Positions 9,525 through 17,667 of a DNA stretch of 64,000 bases are shown here, piece after piece (position 1 is the stretch's first letter; each line of letters opens with the position of its first letter). The notes beneath the pieces were generated by a model that saw only the letters and a program-made list of their open reading frames with translations, was not told the DNA's origin and did no database searches. This stretch comes from a virus. Made by a program: the position numbers and the translations under genes. The stretch is taken from IMG/VR virus record IMGVR_UViG_3300031539_000007, positions 49,044 to 113,043 of that record; one strand, 5' to 3'.

Positions 9525-9725
9525 TTACCATCCGGGAAAATCTCCGAGATTCTGGAATTCAAGCTCAGACATTTCGACAATTGTGAAAGTGATTGATTCT
9601 CCAGCGTCAAGCCAATCAAGCCCGGACGGGTCTAACTCCCCTGCGGCGAAGCTTGCTGCATTTTCCAGACTACAAATGTAGAATCCGCCAGCGCAATCGC
9701 TACGGGTAACTTTAATATATTTCAC
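9525..9725 (-). CDS. Unknown 66-residue acidic protein
   Basis: GTG start at 9725 with GGAG upstream; overlaps the phosphoesterase stop by 4 bp (GTGA). It has a beta-rich N-terminal half (KYIKVTRSDCAGGFYICSL) and an acidic C-terminus. No family recognised. It lies between the phosphoesterase and dnaN in one operon. Confidence 0.75.
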   Translation of the reverse strand: MKYIKVTRSDCAGGFYICSLENAASFAAGELDPSGLDWLDAGESITFTIVEMSELEFQNLGDFPGW

Positions 9726-10315
9726 CTTAGAACTCCTTTCCGTAACTCCCTTGTGTTAATCGTAATCATCGCTTGTGCAATTGTTATTGGCGTGAAGTTT
9801 GTACAATCCACGCCCACATCTAATATCCGCTGGCCCGCTGGCGGCGCGTATGTGCCGTGGGAATGCCCGTGGAGGTGATACGCGCCGTGATGTTTCCTGT
9901 CCCACTCGGCTTGTGGATAGTGGCTCAATACAAACACGTCATCGTTCGATTCAAGCGCCACGATTGGCGGGACTGTTTGCACTTCGTATCGCCCGCCAGA
10001 AGAGAAGTAGGTGTTATTAAGAATCCAGCGCTTGTCGTGATGCCAGAAGTTATCAAGTATGTATATTTTGCCGTTAAGCAAACGAAAGAATTTGTCTGCT
10101 GCGTTTGTGCCACCAAGCGTGAAGTCGCCCAGATGAATAACTATATCATCCCGCCCGACAACACCGTTCCAGTTACTCGCCATCACAGTATCCATTTCAT
10201 CAGCGTCCGCGAACGGCCTGTTGGTGTACTTGATGATGTTCGCGTGAGAAAAGTGGTGGTCGGATGTGACAAAAACAGACAGCACCCTATCGCGCGGGAT
10301 TGTTAATCTATTCAC
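9722..10315 (-). CDS. Calcineurin-like metallophosphoesterase
   Basis: 197 residues with the full set of metal-binding motifs: DHHFSHANI (near 19), GDFTLGG (near 62), NFWHHDKRW, LSHYP and HLHGHSHG (near 150). Such phage enzymes resemble YfcE-type phosphodiesterases; substrates may be cyclic nucleotides or other phosphoesters. The exact substrate cannot be read from sequence. Its start overlaps the upstream gene by 8 bp. Confidence 0.9.
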   Translation of the reverse strand: MNRLTIPRDRVLSVFVTSDHHFSHANIIKYTNRPFADADEMDTVMASNWNGVVGRDDIVIHLGDFTLGGTNAADKFFRLLNGKIYILDNFWHHDKRWILNNTYFSSGGRYEVQTVPPIVALESNDDVFVLSHYPQAEWDRKHHGAYHLHGHSHGTYAPPAGQRILDVGVDCTNFTPITIAQAMITINTRELRKGVLR

Positions 10316-10574
10316 TGCGATAACCCCCTAAAATATGCTCGACTTCTTCGCCGTCTGATTCCCACGCGATCTCATCAATCGCGCCAAACTTCATCAACGA
10401 AGCCAGAACATCAGCCAGCACTACGGACTCTTCGCAATCTGTAAAGTGTACCAGGATGGGATTTCTATTAAAGTGGAGAGTAAGCACGTCTAGTGCCTCT
10501 TGTGCGGTTCTACACCACAGCCACTCAGGGGAAGGGGAAGGGGATTCTGTCTCGCTAATCCAAACCCTAATCAT
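10308..10574 (-). CDS. Small receiver-like domain protein
   Basis: 88 residues from the ATG at 10574, which overlaps the upstream stop (ATGATTAG); a longer frame exists but lacks an RBS. The pattern MIRVWISE...PEWLWCRTAQEALDVL resembles the start of the small receiver-fold domains seen in phages and linked to cyclic-phosphate processing, but the acidic pocket is not convincing. It neighbours a metallophosphoesterase, which fits. Tentative. Confidence 0.65.
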   Translation of the reverse strand: MIRVWISETESPSPSPEWLWCRTAQEALDVLTLHFNRNPILVHFTDCEESVVLADVLASLMKFGAIDEIAWESDGEEVEHILGGYRSE

Positions 10575-10752
10575 CCGCATCAAGCACGTCGGCGATGGCA
10601 TACAGCACGTCACAGAGCCATTCGATGTCGGGGTACTTGTCTTCGTACTCATCTTTGAGTAGCCGTACAATGCGCCGCAACTTCATAGCGAGCACGTCCG
10701 GCTTGCTGTCTGCAACCAATACGTCGTAGATGCCTAGCAAATGCTTGGTCAT
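10567..10752 (-). CDS. Unknown 61-residue helical protein
   Basis: ATG at 10752 with GGAG 7 bases upstream. Predicted mainly helical, with LRRIVRLLKDEYEDKYPDIE near the middle and an acidic C-terminus. Overlaps the next gene by 8 bp. No family recognised. Confidence 0.7.
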   Translation of the reverse strand: MTKHLLGIYDVLVADSKPDVLAMKLRRIVRLLKDEYEDKYPDIEWLCDVLYAIADVLDADD

Positions 10753-10753
10753 G

Positions 10754-10936
10754 TTACACTCCATATCCGAATATGGGCGACAGCGATACGTGGTTGTAAT
10801 GCCGCTGACACCAATCGTTGATAGCCGACTTCCTGCGCGGCGAGACCGGGTAGCGCCTGATTGTCTCGCCGCGCTTGACGCTGACGACATAACTGTTGAT
10901 AGTCACGTCGTAGCTGATGTACACGAGCCTAAACAA
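10754..10936 (-). CDS. Unknown 60-residue basic protein (TTG start)
   Basis: TTG at 10936 chosen because GGAG lies 7 bases upstream and the codon overlaps the DUF932 stop, as in neighbouring genes. It has a beta-rich first half (VYISYDVTINSYVVSVKRGE) and a basic C-terminus (YPVSPRRKSAINDW). No family recognised. Confidence 0.65.
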   Translation of the reverse strand: MFRLVYISYDVTINSYVVSVKRGETIRRYPVSPRRKSAINDWCQRHYNHVSLSPIFGYGV

Positions 10937-11993
10937 GCGCCATCTCCAACTGTTCGGCATTAACCTCTGCGGCCTCTGGATAACGATAGCCAGACTCCTT
11001 GCGCAGAATCTCACCAGACATCCTCTCCATAGCTTCCTGGAAGGTCTCGCTGTCCTGTCGTTGCGCTACATAGGTAACAGCGTTGACGACATCCATCAGA
11101 CGCGGTTCGCGTGCTCTGCCATACTCGCCAGCATTGCCAGTAGTCGCACCGACGGTTTCATCAATCACAGATTTAGACACACCATACTTCTTGGCGTAGC
11201 GCTCCAGTAATGGGCGCACTGTTTTCTGTTCGATGTGAATACTCTCGCTGGCGACAAATAAACGGGCGGCGACCTCTGACATTTGTAGCGCGGTAGCCAT
11301 TGCCGCCGCAATCATAGCCGCCATCATACTTTGGTCGTAGTAGCGATGGTTGAACACCATTGCCTCTTTACATTCCCATCCAAATACCAGCCCGTTGGTA
11401 CACACAGAGCGATATAGGCCACCGGCAATCTTCGCGCCACCATCACCAATCTCAGAGTTACGGATATAGACGCCCAAGTGCAGCCCGCCATACTTGTCCG
11501 ACAGTTCAATCTCAGGGAAGAGCACGTAAGCACGTAGGTGGTCGTCAACACTCGGACGGTGAACTACCGCGTGCGCACCGTCGATATGGTTCTCAAATAG
11601 CCCAACGAACCGGCTGTTGTCAAACACCGTGTACTCATCACTGAGTACGGCACGCACCACATCACCCTTAGAGCGCACAAGATACTCGCGCCCTTTGCCA
11701 GCTTCCTGTTGCAGCATGCGATTAAAAACCTCTGGCTCGAAATCTGGCGGGCACTTTTTTTCAAGCCAGTGAATATCAGGCCCGCCAATGCGCCCGTTAA
11801 GTTGGCGGTACGCATAATCTGACAGATAGCCAGTTAGCGTCATCTCGCGCTGGAAGAGGGTGCTCGGAACGCGGTATCGCAGCGCCTTATCGCCTACGTA
11901 CACCACATCTTTGGCGTGCGTGGTGTGGTCATAACAATCAACGGCGTACTCATCTACGCTTTCTCGTAGTGCTTGCAGCGTGCTTGCGCTCAT
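10929..11993 (-). CDS. DUF932 / TIGR03299-like phage protein
   Basis: 354 residues from ATG 11993 (GGAGG upstream); in-frame methionines further upstream lack an RBS. The body, with DYAYRQLNGRIGGPDIHWLE, YLVRSKGDVVRAVLSDEYTVFDN and a central FPEIELSDKYGGLHLGVYIRN, is typical of the DUF932 family found in phages and plasmids. The biochemical role is unsettled; a link to recombination or replication is usually inferred from gene context. Confidence 0.75.
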   Translation of the reverse strand: MSASTLQALRESVDEYAVDCYDHTTHAKDVVYVGDKALRYRVPSTLFQREMTLTGYLSDYAYRQLNGRIGGPDIHWLEKKCPPDFEPEVFNRMLQQEAGKGREYLVRSKGDVVRAVLSDEYTVFDNSRFVGLFENHIDGAHAVVHRPSVDDHLRAYVLFPEIELSDKYGGLHLGVYIRNSEIGDGGAKIAGGLYRSVCTNGLVFGWECKEAMVFNHRYYDQSMMAAMIAAAMATALQMSEVAARLFVASESIHIEQKTVRPLLERYAKKYGVSKSVIDETVGATTGNAGEYGRAREPRLMDVVNAVTYVAQRQDSETFQEAMERMSGEILRKESGYRYPEAAEVNAEQLEMALV

Positions 11994-12192
11994 CGTGTGC
12001 CTCCTCTCTGATTTCTGGAATGAATCTCTTCGCAAAGTCATCAACCGGCCCACCGTCAATGACAAACATCCTCAAAATTGCCATCGCGAACGACTTGAGA
12101 CCTGTGTGCTCTTTCGCCAATGCAATGGCAATGTCGCGGTCGCCACCTTCAAGGGTCGCGATCCACTCAGCAATCTCCTTCACGGCGAGCAT
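11950..12192 (-). CDS. Unknown 80-residue helical protein
   Basis: Helical throughout (AVKEIAEWIATLEGGDRDIA) with a basic tail. The coding region overlaps the start of the DUF932 gene by 44 bp and the end of the upstream membrane peptide by 13 bp, which suggests coupled translation. No family recognised. Confidence 0.65.
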   Translation of the reverse strand: MLAVKEIAEWIATLEGGDRDIAIALAKEHTGLKSFAMAILRMFVIDGGPVDDFAKRFIPEIREEAHDERKHAASTTRKRR

Positions 12193-12407
12193 TTACCAGC
12201 CTCCGACAGTGCGAAGATTACTGGCTCTGGTGTGTACGAGACACAGAAGAACTCATTGTTCACCTTGTACCCATGCTCAAAGCCAGCGGACTCACAAACA
12301 TTGTCCAATGAATTCCCTGCAAGGGCTGTGCCGACAACCAGGCCAAACACAAAGACCAACGCCACGAGCGCCATCACAAAAGCAAAAACTCCACCGTTGT
12401 CTTCCAT
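12180..12407 (-). CDS. 75-residue single-span membrane protein
   Basis: ATG at 12407 preceded by AGGAGGGAAACG. A strong hydrophobic segment at residues 8-32 (VFAFVMALVALVFVFGLVVG) is followed by a soluble tail with cysteines. First gene after the 12436 promoter. Function unknown. Confidence 0.75.
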   Translation of the reverse strand: MEDNGGVFAFVMALVALVFVFGLVVGTALAGNSLDNVCESAGFEHGYKVNNEFFCVSYTPEPVIFALSEAGKCSP

Positions 12408-12435
12408 CGTTTCCCTCCTATCAAGTGATAAGCCA

Positions 12436-12441
12436 AGTATA
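12436..12441 (-). promoter_or_regulatory. Extended -10 promoter, minus strand
   Basis: Read leftward: TGC-TATACT with no good -35 at normal spacing. It resembles the -10 of the promoters at 15705 and 23102. It lies 29 bp upstream of the ATG at 12407 and gives the DUF932-dnaN-methyltransferase unit its own start. Confidence 0.6.
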
Positions 12442-12478
12442 GCACATACGCGCCGCCAGCATAGTGACAAACATCACG

Positions 12479-12679
12479 TTAGTCTTTGACGTATGTTACT
12501 CTGCCAGTGTCGATCCCCACATGCCGTGCTTCTGACAAGGAGCGGGTTTGAATCATACACCGCTGCATCTTCGCGCTTACGCCAGCGCGTGTAGCACTAT
12601 ACCGCTTTGCTATCTCTATCTGCGACAAACCCTCTTCGTCGTATAGCCTTTTCAGCGTCGCGCAATCAGGTAGTTTCAA
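12479..12679 (-). CDS. Small helix-turn-helix protein
   Basis: 66 residues from TTG 12679, which overlaps the upstream TGA (TTGA) with GGAG 6 bases before it. Residues 9-40 (LKRLYDEEGLSQIEIAKRYS, then a second helix with SAKMQR) form a classic HTH as in small phage regulators. It likely binds DNA and could control the minus-strand operon, whose internal promoter lies just downstream. Confidence 0.75.
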   Translation of the reverse strand: MKLPDCATLKRLYDEEGLSQIEIAKRYSATRAGVSAKMQRCMIQTRSLSEARHVGIDTGRVTYVKD

Positions 12680-13017
12680 AGCACATCTCCCTCGCAATCC
12701 TTGCAGTACCAATTACAACCAGAGCCACGGATAGACGACACTGGATGGCCGCATAGCATTGTGCCTTCTGTGGCCTTTTCTGTGCCAGCCTCGATAACGG
12801 CCAGCATAAGCTCGGCTTGCAATACAGCTCTCGCTATGTCGAATTCCCACTCGGCAATACGCTGCACAGACGGGAAGAACAACGGGCGGATGACGCAGGC
12901 CCACGCTTTACCAATAAAGCCAATGCCGTACATAGTGTCCCTGGATTGCTCGTAAGCAGACCAGCTCGGCAGGCCAGACATCTTGACGGTGATTCCTAAA
13001 TTATTCAACCAGCTCAT
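12676..13017 (-). CDS. Unknown protein with C-terminal zinc-ribbon-like cysteines
   Basis: 113 residues; ATG 13017 preferred over 13023 because AAGGAG lies 7 bases upstream of it. The C-terminus carries CGHP and CNWYCKDC, a plausible Cys/His zinc site. The central part is helical and hydrophobic. Overlaps the FtsK-like gene end by 17 bp. Confidence 0.7.
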   Translation of the reverse strand: MSWLNNLGITVKMSGLPSWSAYEQSRDTMYGIGFIGKAWACVIRPLFFPSVQRIAEWEFDIARAVLQAELMLAVIEAGTEKATEGTMLCGHPVSSIRGSGCNWYCKDCEGDVL

Positions 13018-14383
13018 TGCCATTCTCCTTGTCATACGACGCACATTGTTCCCAAACCTTCAGCATCTCTTCTCCGTGAGGCATGAAGCTACCCGAAATA
13101 CGGGAGCTACCCATTCTACGGCCCGTCACATCAAATAGCGCTCGATTCACTTTGTCACGCCCCCATCCATCTTGGACTGCATACAGTGCCACAACGCTTT
13201 CGGCATTGTCAAAGGGCAGCGGGGCTGGCCCCGGCTTAGTATCTAATATGTCCGCCCTGTTGAACGCGGGCCAAGATTTCATGCGTGGCTCGCCGCCCCC
13301 CAGCGCTTTGGCCTGGGCTTCTGATGTGTATGCTATCAACATCCGCGTTGTCAGTGTGTCGGTACACAAGTACGCATCGCCTGAGCCTGAGAGGAAATCT
13401 GCTCGCGGGCGCACATCGCCAACAATAGCTTCGCTCTCAAAGCGGTCGGACACATTTAAGGCCAGACGTACACCAAACTGCGCGCGTGTACCTTGTCCGC
13501 TATCGCCGAACATCTTTTGCTTGGGCGACTGCGTAGCGCATAGTAGGAAGATGCTCACTTCGCGACCCATCTTCGATAGTAGAAATAGGAGGGAACTCAC
13601 CGTGTCGTCAGCCATCGTGAACATATCAAAGTCGTCAAAGATGATGTACAGCGGCGAGAACTTCTCGGCGTCCTCGTCTGTGGCGTGGTTGCGCTCGCAC
13701 ATCAGACGATAGCACCATCCCAGAGCGTTGAGCACGCTTGCGCCATCTGTCGCCATCGGCCCTACCTGTCGCGGGAGTCCATTGATTACACCCAGCCCGC
13801 GGTTCCCTTTCCCGTTCAGGAGCACGAACTCGGCGTCTTCTGCAAGCACAAGCTGCCGCAGAATTGTCCAAGTGGCTACTGTCTTTCCAGAGCCGGTGCG
13901 CCCGCCGACAAGAATGTGGTGTGCTATTTGCTGGTTGAGTGTAACCACAACTGTCCCGCCACGCCCATCAATGCCGAGCGTGAAGCTGCGCCCCTTACCA
14001 GGTCGCTGCGATAGCTCTTCAAGGCCAATGTGCGTTGTTTGTAACTCTATAGGCCATTGCGCCTCAATGTGCAGGCGTTTGCCGCTCCAATCAACGAGCG
14101 GTTCAATAGATGATACATCGTCTATCCAGGTGTCAGGGAATAGCCCGCGCGCCTTTGCGTTCTTCTGGGCGCTTAGGGCTTGGTACAAACGGTCGCCAGC
14201 GGTTCCTGGCTTAACACTGACAATCCCTGAGCGTGGCCCAGGGATGTACTTCAACTTCTCAATTGCAATTGGCGTTCCGCTATTAAAGGCGGGGTCTGAA
14301 TAACACGCCGCCCACAACGCTGCGCCCAGACTGCCGAGCAGCTTCTCGCGCTCTCTGAGTAAGAACCTACGATCCTGTGGCAT
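13001..14383 (-). CDS. FtsK/SpoIIIE/TraB-like DNA translocase ATPase
   Basis: About 460 residues. Walker A GGRTGSGKT, Walker B YIIFDDFD, and the FLLCATQSP motif define an FtsK/HerA-type motor. No N-terminal membrane segment is present; instead the genes upstream encode multi-span membrane proteins (14367, 14763, 15486, 16878). A C-terminal region after residue 395 could be a small winged helix (VQDGWGRDKVNRALFDVTGR). It should pump double-stranded DNA, for segregation, packaging-like movement or cell-to-cell transfer. The MPQDRR start (ATG 14383) is preferred to TTG 14398. Confidence 0.85.
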   Translation of the reverse strand: MPQDRRFLLREREKLLGSLGAALWAACYSDPAFNSGTPIAIEKLKYIPGPRSGIVSVKPGTAGDRLYQALSAQKNAKARGLFPDTWIDDVSSIEPLVDWSGKRLHIEAQWPIELQTTHIGLEELSQRPGKGRSFTLGIDGRGGTVVVTLNQQIAHHILVGGRTGSGKTVATWTILRQLVLAEDAEFVLLNGKGNRGLGVINGLPRQVGPMATDGASVLNALGWCYRLMCERNHATDEDAEKFSPLYIIFDDFDMFTMADDTVSSLLFLLSKMGREVSIFLLCATQSPKQKMFGDSGQGTRAQFGVRLALNVSDRFESEAIVGDVRPRADFLSGSGDAYLCTDTLTTRMLIAYTSEAQAKALGGGEPRMKSWPAFNRADILDTKPGPAPLPFDNAESVVALYAVQDGWGRDKVNRALFDVTGRRMGSSRISGSFMPHGEEMLKVWEQCASYDKENGNELVE

Positions 14384-14753
14384 TCTCTTCCACAACAATA
14401 TCTGGAACTGGAATCACTTTCGCCGTTTTGTTCTTGTCGTACACAATCACAACGAGTGCCGTCAACGTAACTACGGCGACAAAAGTTGTAATAGTAGCTA
14501 CCACAATCAACAAATAGTACGACTGTGTTGCCAGTTGCGTGTCAGTGTACACTGCATTCGCACCGGCGTTCATGAGACTCGCCTGGGCATCAAGCACGGC
14601 GCGATTCCCCTTGGCAACCTCTAGCGCCGCCTGTTGCTGGGCGCGACTCGCCGCAGCGTTATCACGAATGACACCCATGCCGCCGCCGAGGACAAGTACC
14701 AGCACAGCGACTACGACCAAGGCGATTACAATTGTTACAGGGCTGTCATTCAT
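14367..14753 (-). CDS. Two-span membrane protein
   Basis: 128 residues: TM1 about 6-27 (glycine-rich end), an Ala/Gln-rich helical stretch (SRAQQQAALEVAKGNRAVLD), then TM2 about 80-107 and a short cytoplasmic tail that overlaps the FtsK-like start. The coupling suggests a membrane partner of the translocase. No family recognised. Confidence 0.75.
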   Translation of the reverse strand: MNDSPVTIVIALVVVAVLVLVLGGGMGVIRDNAAASRAQQQAALEVAKGNRAVLDAQASLMNAGANAVYTDTQLATQSYYLLIVVATITTFVAVVTLTALVVIVYDKNKTAKVIPVPDIVVEENATGS

Positions 14754-14762
14754 AGTTTCTCC

Positions 14763-15458
14763 TTACTCAACTACCATAACTGGCGTTTCTTGCATTGGAA
14801 TATCTTCGCGTGGCTCGCGTGGGTACGTTAGCCACCGACTGTTGATAAGCAATCCGGGCGCGGCGCGCACGCTGTCGGACAGGTTGGGGAAGCCCATCTC
14901 GCGCAGGATGCGCCAGAGGATTTCCTTCGCCGTAAACGCTTCCCCGATAGGCACACAAATCGCGAGTATGAACCGTGCCGCCACCCACTCAATAGCTACA
15001 TACGTCTTCCAGATTGGCGTGTCAATCCACATAACCTGCTTGACCACATCGTAACTCACGCGCTCGCCGAAACTGTAGTTCCACTCAAACGCGCCGAGGG
15101 CCGTCAGGATAACGAAGAATACCCCGAAGGCCAGCACAATCAGCTTGGGGTATATTTTATCGTGCGGGTTCTTGATGGACATCTCGAAGCCCGCAGTAAA
15201 AACTTTTACTTTAATCCATAGCACCACGAACACCAGCAAGAGCAAGTGCCCAACATTCAGCGTCAGCGCGCCGTCGAGCAACTTGAGGTTGCCAATCAAC
15301 GCGGCGCTAATGTAGGCGCTCGTGGCATACACCAGAGTCATTATCACGTACAAGATAACGAAGAGAACGGGTTGCACGAGATTTGTGAACCACGTTTGCT
15401 TCTCGAACATATTGCCGCCACGGTTGACGGTTACTTCCCTACTACCACCATAACTCAT
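14763..15458 (-). CDS. Multi-span membrane protein next to FtsK-like gene
   Basis: 231 residues with about four hydrophobic segments in the first 150 and a soluble C-terminus. GAGGTGAACA precedes the ATG. Position in the FtsK operon suggests a role in the same envelope-bound DNA-handling apparatus. Family not recognised. Confidence 0.75.
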   Translation of the reverse strand: MSYGGSREVTVNRGGNMFEKQTWFTNLVQPVLFVILYVIMTLVYATSAYISAALIGNLKLLDGALTLNVGHLLLLVFVVLWIKVKVFTAGFEMSIKNPHDKIYPKLIVLAFGVFFVILTALGAFEWNYSFGERVSYDVVKQVMWIDTPIWKTYVAIEWVAARFILAICVPIGEAFTAKEILWRILREMGFPNLSDSVRAAPGLLINSRWLTYPREPREDIPMQETPVMVVE

Positions 15459-15485
15459 TGTTCACCTCTGACTATATCCACATAT

Positions 15486-15683
15486 TCACATCACAACAAT
15501 AAAAATCCACACAAACTCACACACGAGCATCGCCGATACTGCCAAAAACGGCCTATCAATATCTGCCGCGAAGTACAGGAATAGTCCGGCGATTGCCCCC
15601 GTTCCAAGAAACAGCAAACTCACAACGACAAAGAATACGGGGATGGACAGGATATATAGAATCGCCCTAGCAATATATTTCAT
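15486..15683 (-). CDS. 65-residue two-span membrane peptide
   Basis: Almost entirely hydrophobic (MKYIARAILYILSIPVFF; LAVSAMLVCEFVWIFIVVM) with a short polar turn. First gene after the strong promoter at 15705. Function unknown; it may assemble with the neighbouring membrane proteins. Confidence 0.75.
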   Translation of the reverse strand: MKYIARAILYILSIPVFFVVVSLLFLGTGAIAGLFLYFAADIDRPFLAVSAMLVCEFVWIFIVVM

Positions 15684-15704
15684 AGTATCACCTGCCTTGG
15701 TTAA

Positions 15705-15732
15705 AGTATAGCACCACTTGGTGTAATGTCAA
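15705..15732 (-). promoter_or_regulatory. Strong sigma70 promoter, minus strand
   Basis: Read leftward: TTGACA, 16-bp spacer, TATACT. The spacer starts TTACAC, as does that of the promoter at 23102. It drives the membrane-protein/FtsK unit. Confidence 0.88.
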
Positions 15733-15757
15733 GTTGGTTCGCGCCTTTGGTTTTTCG

Positions 15758-15865
15758 CTACAACACCGCGATAGCCGCGATGACAGCGAACAAGAAAAAC
15801 AATAAACCCACGCCCAACATAACGCATCCCAACATTCGCGCACCGTGATTGTTTGTGTCACCCAT
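15758..15865 (-). CDS. 35-residue single-span membrane peptide
   Basis: ATG at 15865 after a G-rich RBS; overlaps the upstream gene by 8 bp. A short polar head is followed by a hydrophobic helix (MLGVGLLFFLFAVIAAIAVL) to the C-terminus. Function unknown. Confidence 0.65.
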   Translation of the reverse strand: MGDTNNHGARMLGCVMLGVGLLFFLFAVIAAIAVL

Positions 15866-16100
15866 GCCACACCCCCACGGTCTTCGCCCAATGATGCTCT
15901 GCCTGTTCCAGAGCCGCCTCTTCGGGAATCTCTTTGAAGAAATGCAATACCGTGATGTACTGGTCGCTAATATTCTTATGCGCCAGCGATGCCCACACCA
16001 CTGGGTGCATGTCCTTCACAATGATATTCTGCACTGGTGCTTGTTTTGCGCCAAGCATTCGCATCTCATAGACAACGAAGTGATACACGTCAGTTACCAT
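15858..16100 (-). CDS. Unknown 80-residue protein
   Basis: ATG 16100 (MVTDVYHFVVYEMRM) chosen because GGGGG lies 6 bases upstream; the longer frame begins at TTG 16124 without an RBS. Helical, with several His and Trp. Overlaps its neighbour by 11 bp. No family recognised. Confidence 0.65.
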   Translation of the reverse strand: MVTDVYHFVVYEMRMLGAKQAPVQNIIVKDMHPVVWASLAHKNISDQYITVLHFFKEIPEEAALEQAEHHWAKTVGVWHG

Positions 16101-16467
16101 CAGTACCCCCAAGAGAATCTTCAATATCCATTACCAACATTTCAGACTCCTTATCTTGCCCAAGAAACTCTTTCTCGACTTTCTCAATGTAGCGCACTGC
16201 ATGCTCAAGAACCCCGCGATCTACAATCACTGGATCGCCAAGATTCTTTGAATGGGGAGTGTTCAATGCGGCTTCGCGGTAGCGTATATAATCATACACT
16301 ACGTTTACAATTTCGCGCAACTCACTTACGTCTATTGAGAACGATGGCTCAGACCACAGAATCTCGAAAGTCATTGTGCCGTCATCGTCAACTGTGATGC
16401 GCACGGCGTCGAACTCGATTGTCATCTTGTCACCGCGATGCTCAAGGAATTCGGATTTAGTTACCAT
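16090..16467 (-). CDS. Unknown 125-residue acidic protein
   Basis: ATG 16467 with AGGAG at 6-base spacing. The first half is beta-rich (MTIEFDAVRITVDDDGTMTF), resembling small phage proteins that carry a DDDGT turn; the second half is a long helix. No function assigned. Confidence 0.75.
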   Translation of the reverse strand: MVTKSEFLEHRGDKMTIEFDAVRITVDDDGTMTFEILWSEPSFSIDVSELREIVNVVYDYIRYREAALNTPHSKNLGDPVIVDRGVLEHAVRYIEKVEKEFLGQDKESEMLVMDIEDSLGGTDGN

Positions 16468-16675
16468 TGGCATCTCCTGTTATTTTACAAATTGCGCACC
16501 GTGAAACCAGAGGCCCGGCCTCTGTATATACACACTCTTGATAGTCTGAGCAGTTATGCCCTTCAACCGCAACGGCTTTGTCGTATGAGAAAGGGCTGCA
16601 CACATGAATCTTCTCGCCGCAATACTCAGACGGAGACACAACCTCTCTGCAACTTAGACAAACAAACGTTACCAC
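16457..16675 (-). CDS. Small zinc-ribbon-like protein
   Basis: 72 residues; GTG 16675 with GGAG upstream, itself preceded by a CTACTCA-type hairpin. Cysteines in CLSC (near 6), CGEKIHVC and CAIC are spaced to bind one or two zinc ions. No catalytic residues seen. Function unknown. Confidence 0.75.
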   Translation of the reverse strand: MVTFVCLSCREVVSPSEYCGEKIHVCSPFSYDKAVAVEGHNCSDYQECVYTEAGPLVSRCAICKITGDANGN

Positions 16676-16690
16676 TTGGGAATCTCCTTT

Positions 16691-16708
16691 CTACTCAACT
16701 ATGAGTAG
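16691..16708 (-). promoter_or_regulatory. CTACTCA-type leader hairpin
   Basis: On the minus strand CTACTCA, loop TAGT, TGAGTAG: a perfect 7-bp stem directly before the RBS of the 16675 gene. It also supplies the stop codon of the gene ending at 16699. Member of a family at 17777, 29854, 35414, 40829, 49245 and 55139. Confidence 0.7.
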
Positions 16709-16881
16709 GATTGAACAATAGCAGCGATCTCCACCAGTTGCTCTGCCGTGAAATGCACCACGCCGTTCGCACCCTTGATGTTCACGAACACCGCGCCATC
16801 AGCAGCGACGGCGAAGAACGCTACGCACTCACCGGCGTCGTTCAAGATGTTGATGTATGGACTGCTGAATGAGAGTTTCAT
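16699..16881 (-). CDS. Unknown 60-residue protein
   Basis: Start overlaps the upstream stop (ATGA). Short beta strands (FFAVAADGAVFVNIKGANGV) and a C-terminal helix; the stop codon lies within the 16691 hairpin. No family recognised. Confidence 0.75.
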   Translation of the reverse strand: MKLSFSSPYINILNDAGECVAFFAVAADGAVFVNIKGANGVVHFTAEQLVEIAAIVQSYS

Positions 16882-17645
16882 AGCGCAACCCCAGCAGACC
16901 GCAATAGTTTCAGTTTGTTCGCCACGGTTGTCCGACTGTAACCAGAGATTTCTGCTAGTAAAGACTGGGTTGCATCTGGATGCACAGAGATTGCATCGAA
17001 CACCGCTTTGGTTACACTGTCCAGCAATAAGTTGTCAAGAACTTGCTTTTGTAAATCTTCAACACTTGGTTGCGCAACCTCTGGTTTCGTTTCTCGCCTG
17101 GAAGGTTTCGAGCCATCGGCATCTTCTTTCTTGCGGTTGCGTTCGCGCATCTTGAATTCATGCTCACCTTCATTCCACTTTTCCCATCTTTCATCAAAGC
17201 TCGCATTGTAAAAGCCGAACTCCATTATGCCAGCATAGAAGTCAACCCCTGAGCACAACAGAAGCACGAGCGGCCCGTTTGCGCGCACCCACAGCAACCA
17301 CCATGCTGGCATATCGGCTAATGACACATAGACGACGAATAGATTTCCGAGTGTGGCGGCAAGTGAAACAAACAGCCCTACCCAGTCGAAAGCGTTGGTT
17401 TCATTGGCCCTAGACTTACGAAAAACCTCTGCCGCCGCCGCAAGCGTACCCGCCTCCCCGCCGAACACCATCAGCGCACTACCAAGAGCGTGCCCGTTTA
17501 GTTGTGCCATCCCTGGCACGAAAGCGTTGTGGGCATAGACAACCACGCCGACGCTATAGACGATGGCTGGCAACAGCAATGCCCACCACGCGAATCCGTG
17601 GCGTTTGGGTTCTGGCTTCCAGTATTCAAGTTCTATATTCGGCAT
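16878..17645 (-). CDS. Four-span membrane protein with C-terminal HTH (DUF2637/Spd-like)
   Basis: 255 residues from ATG 17645 (AGGAG at 5-base spacing). Four hydrophobic segments fill residues 18-150. A charged linker follows, and the last 50 residues form a winged-helix-like HTH (FDAISVHPDATQSLLAEISG YSRTTVANKLKLL, shown split). This layout is that of DUF2637 spread proteins of actinobacterial conjugative elements, although identity cannot be proven by eye. It would bind DNA at the membrane, beside the FtsK-like motor. Confidence 0.75.
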   Translation of the reverse strand: MPNIELEYWKPEPKRHGFAWWALLLPAIVYSVGVVVYAHNAFVPGMAQLNGHALGSALMVFGGEAGTLAAAAEVFRKSRANETNAFDWVGLFVSLAATLGNLFVVYVSLADMPAWWLLWVRANGPLVLLLCSGVDFYAGIMEFGFYNASFDERWEKWNEGEHEFKMRERNRKKEDADGSKPSRRETKPEVAQPSVEDLQKQVLDNLLLDSVTKAVFDAISVHPDATQSLLAEISGYSRTTVANKLKLLRSAGVAL

Positions 17646-17667
17646 ACTCACTCCTGCTCAAAGACGA

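Noticed and set aside
13083-13712. Plus-strand 209-codon frame opposite the FtsK-like gene
   Set aside because: Antisense of Walker-motif coding sequence, with no start signal.
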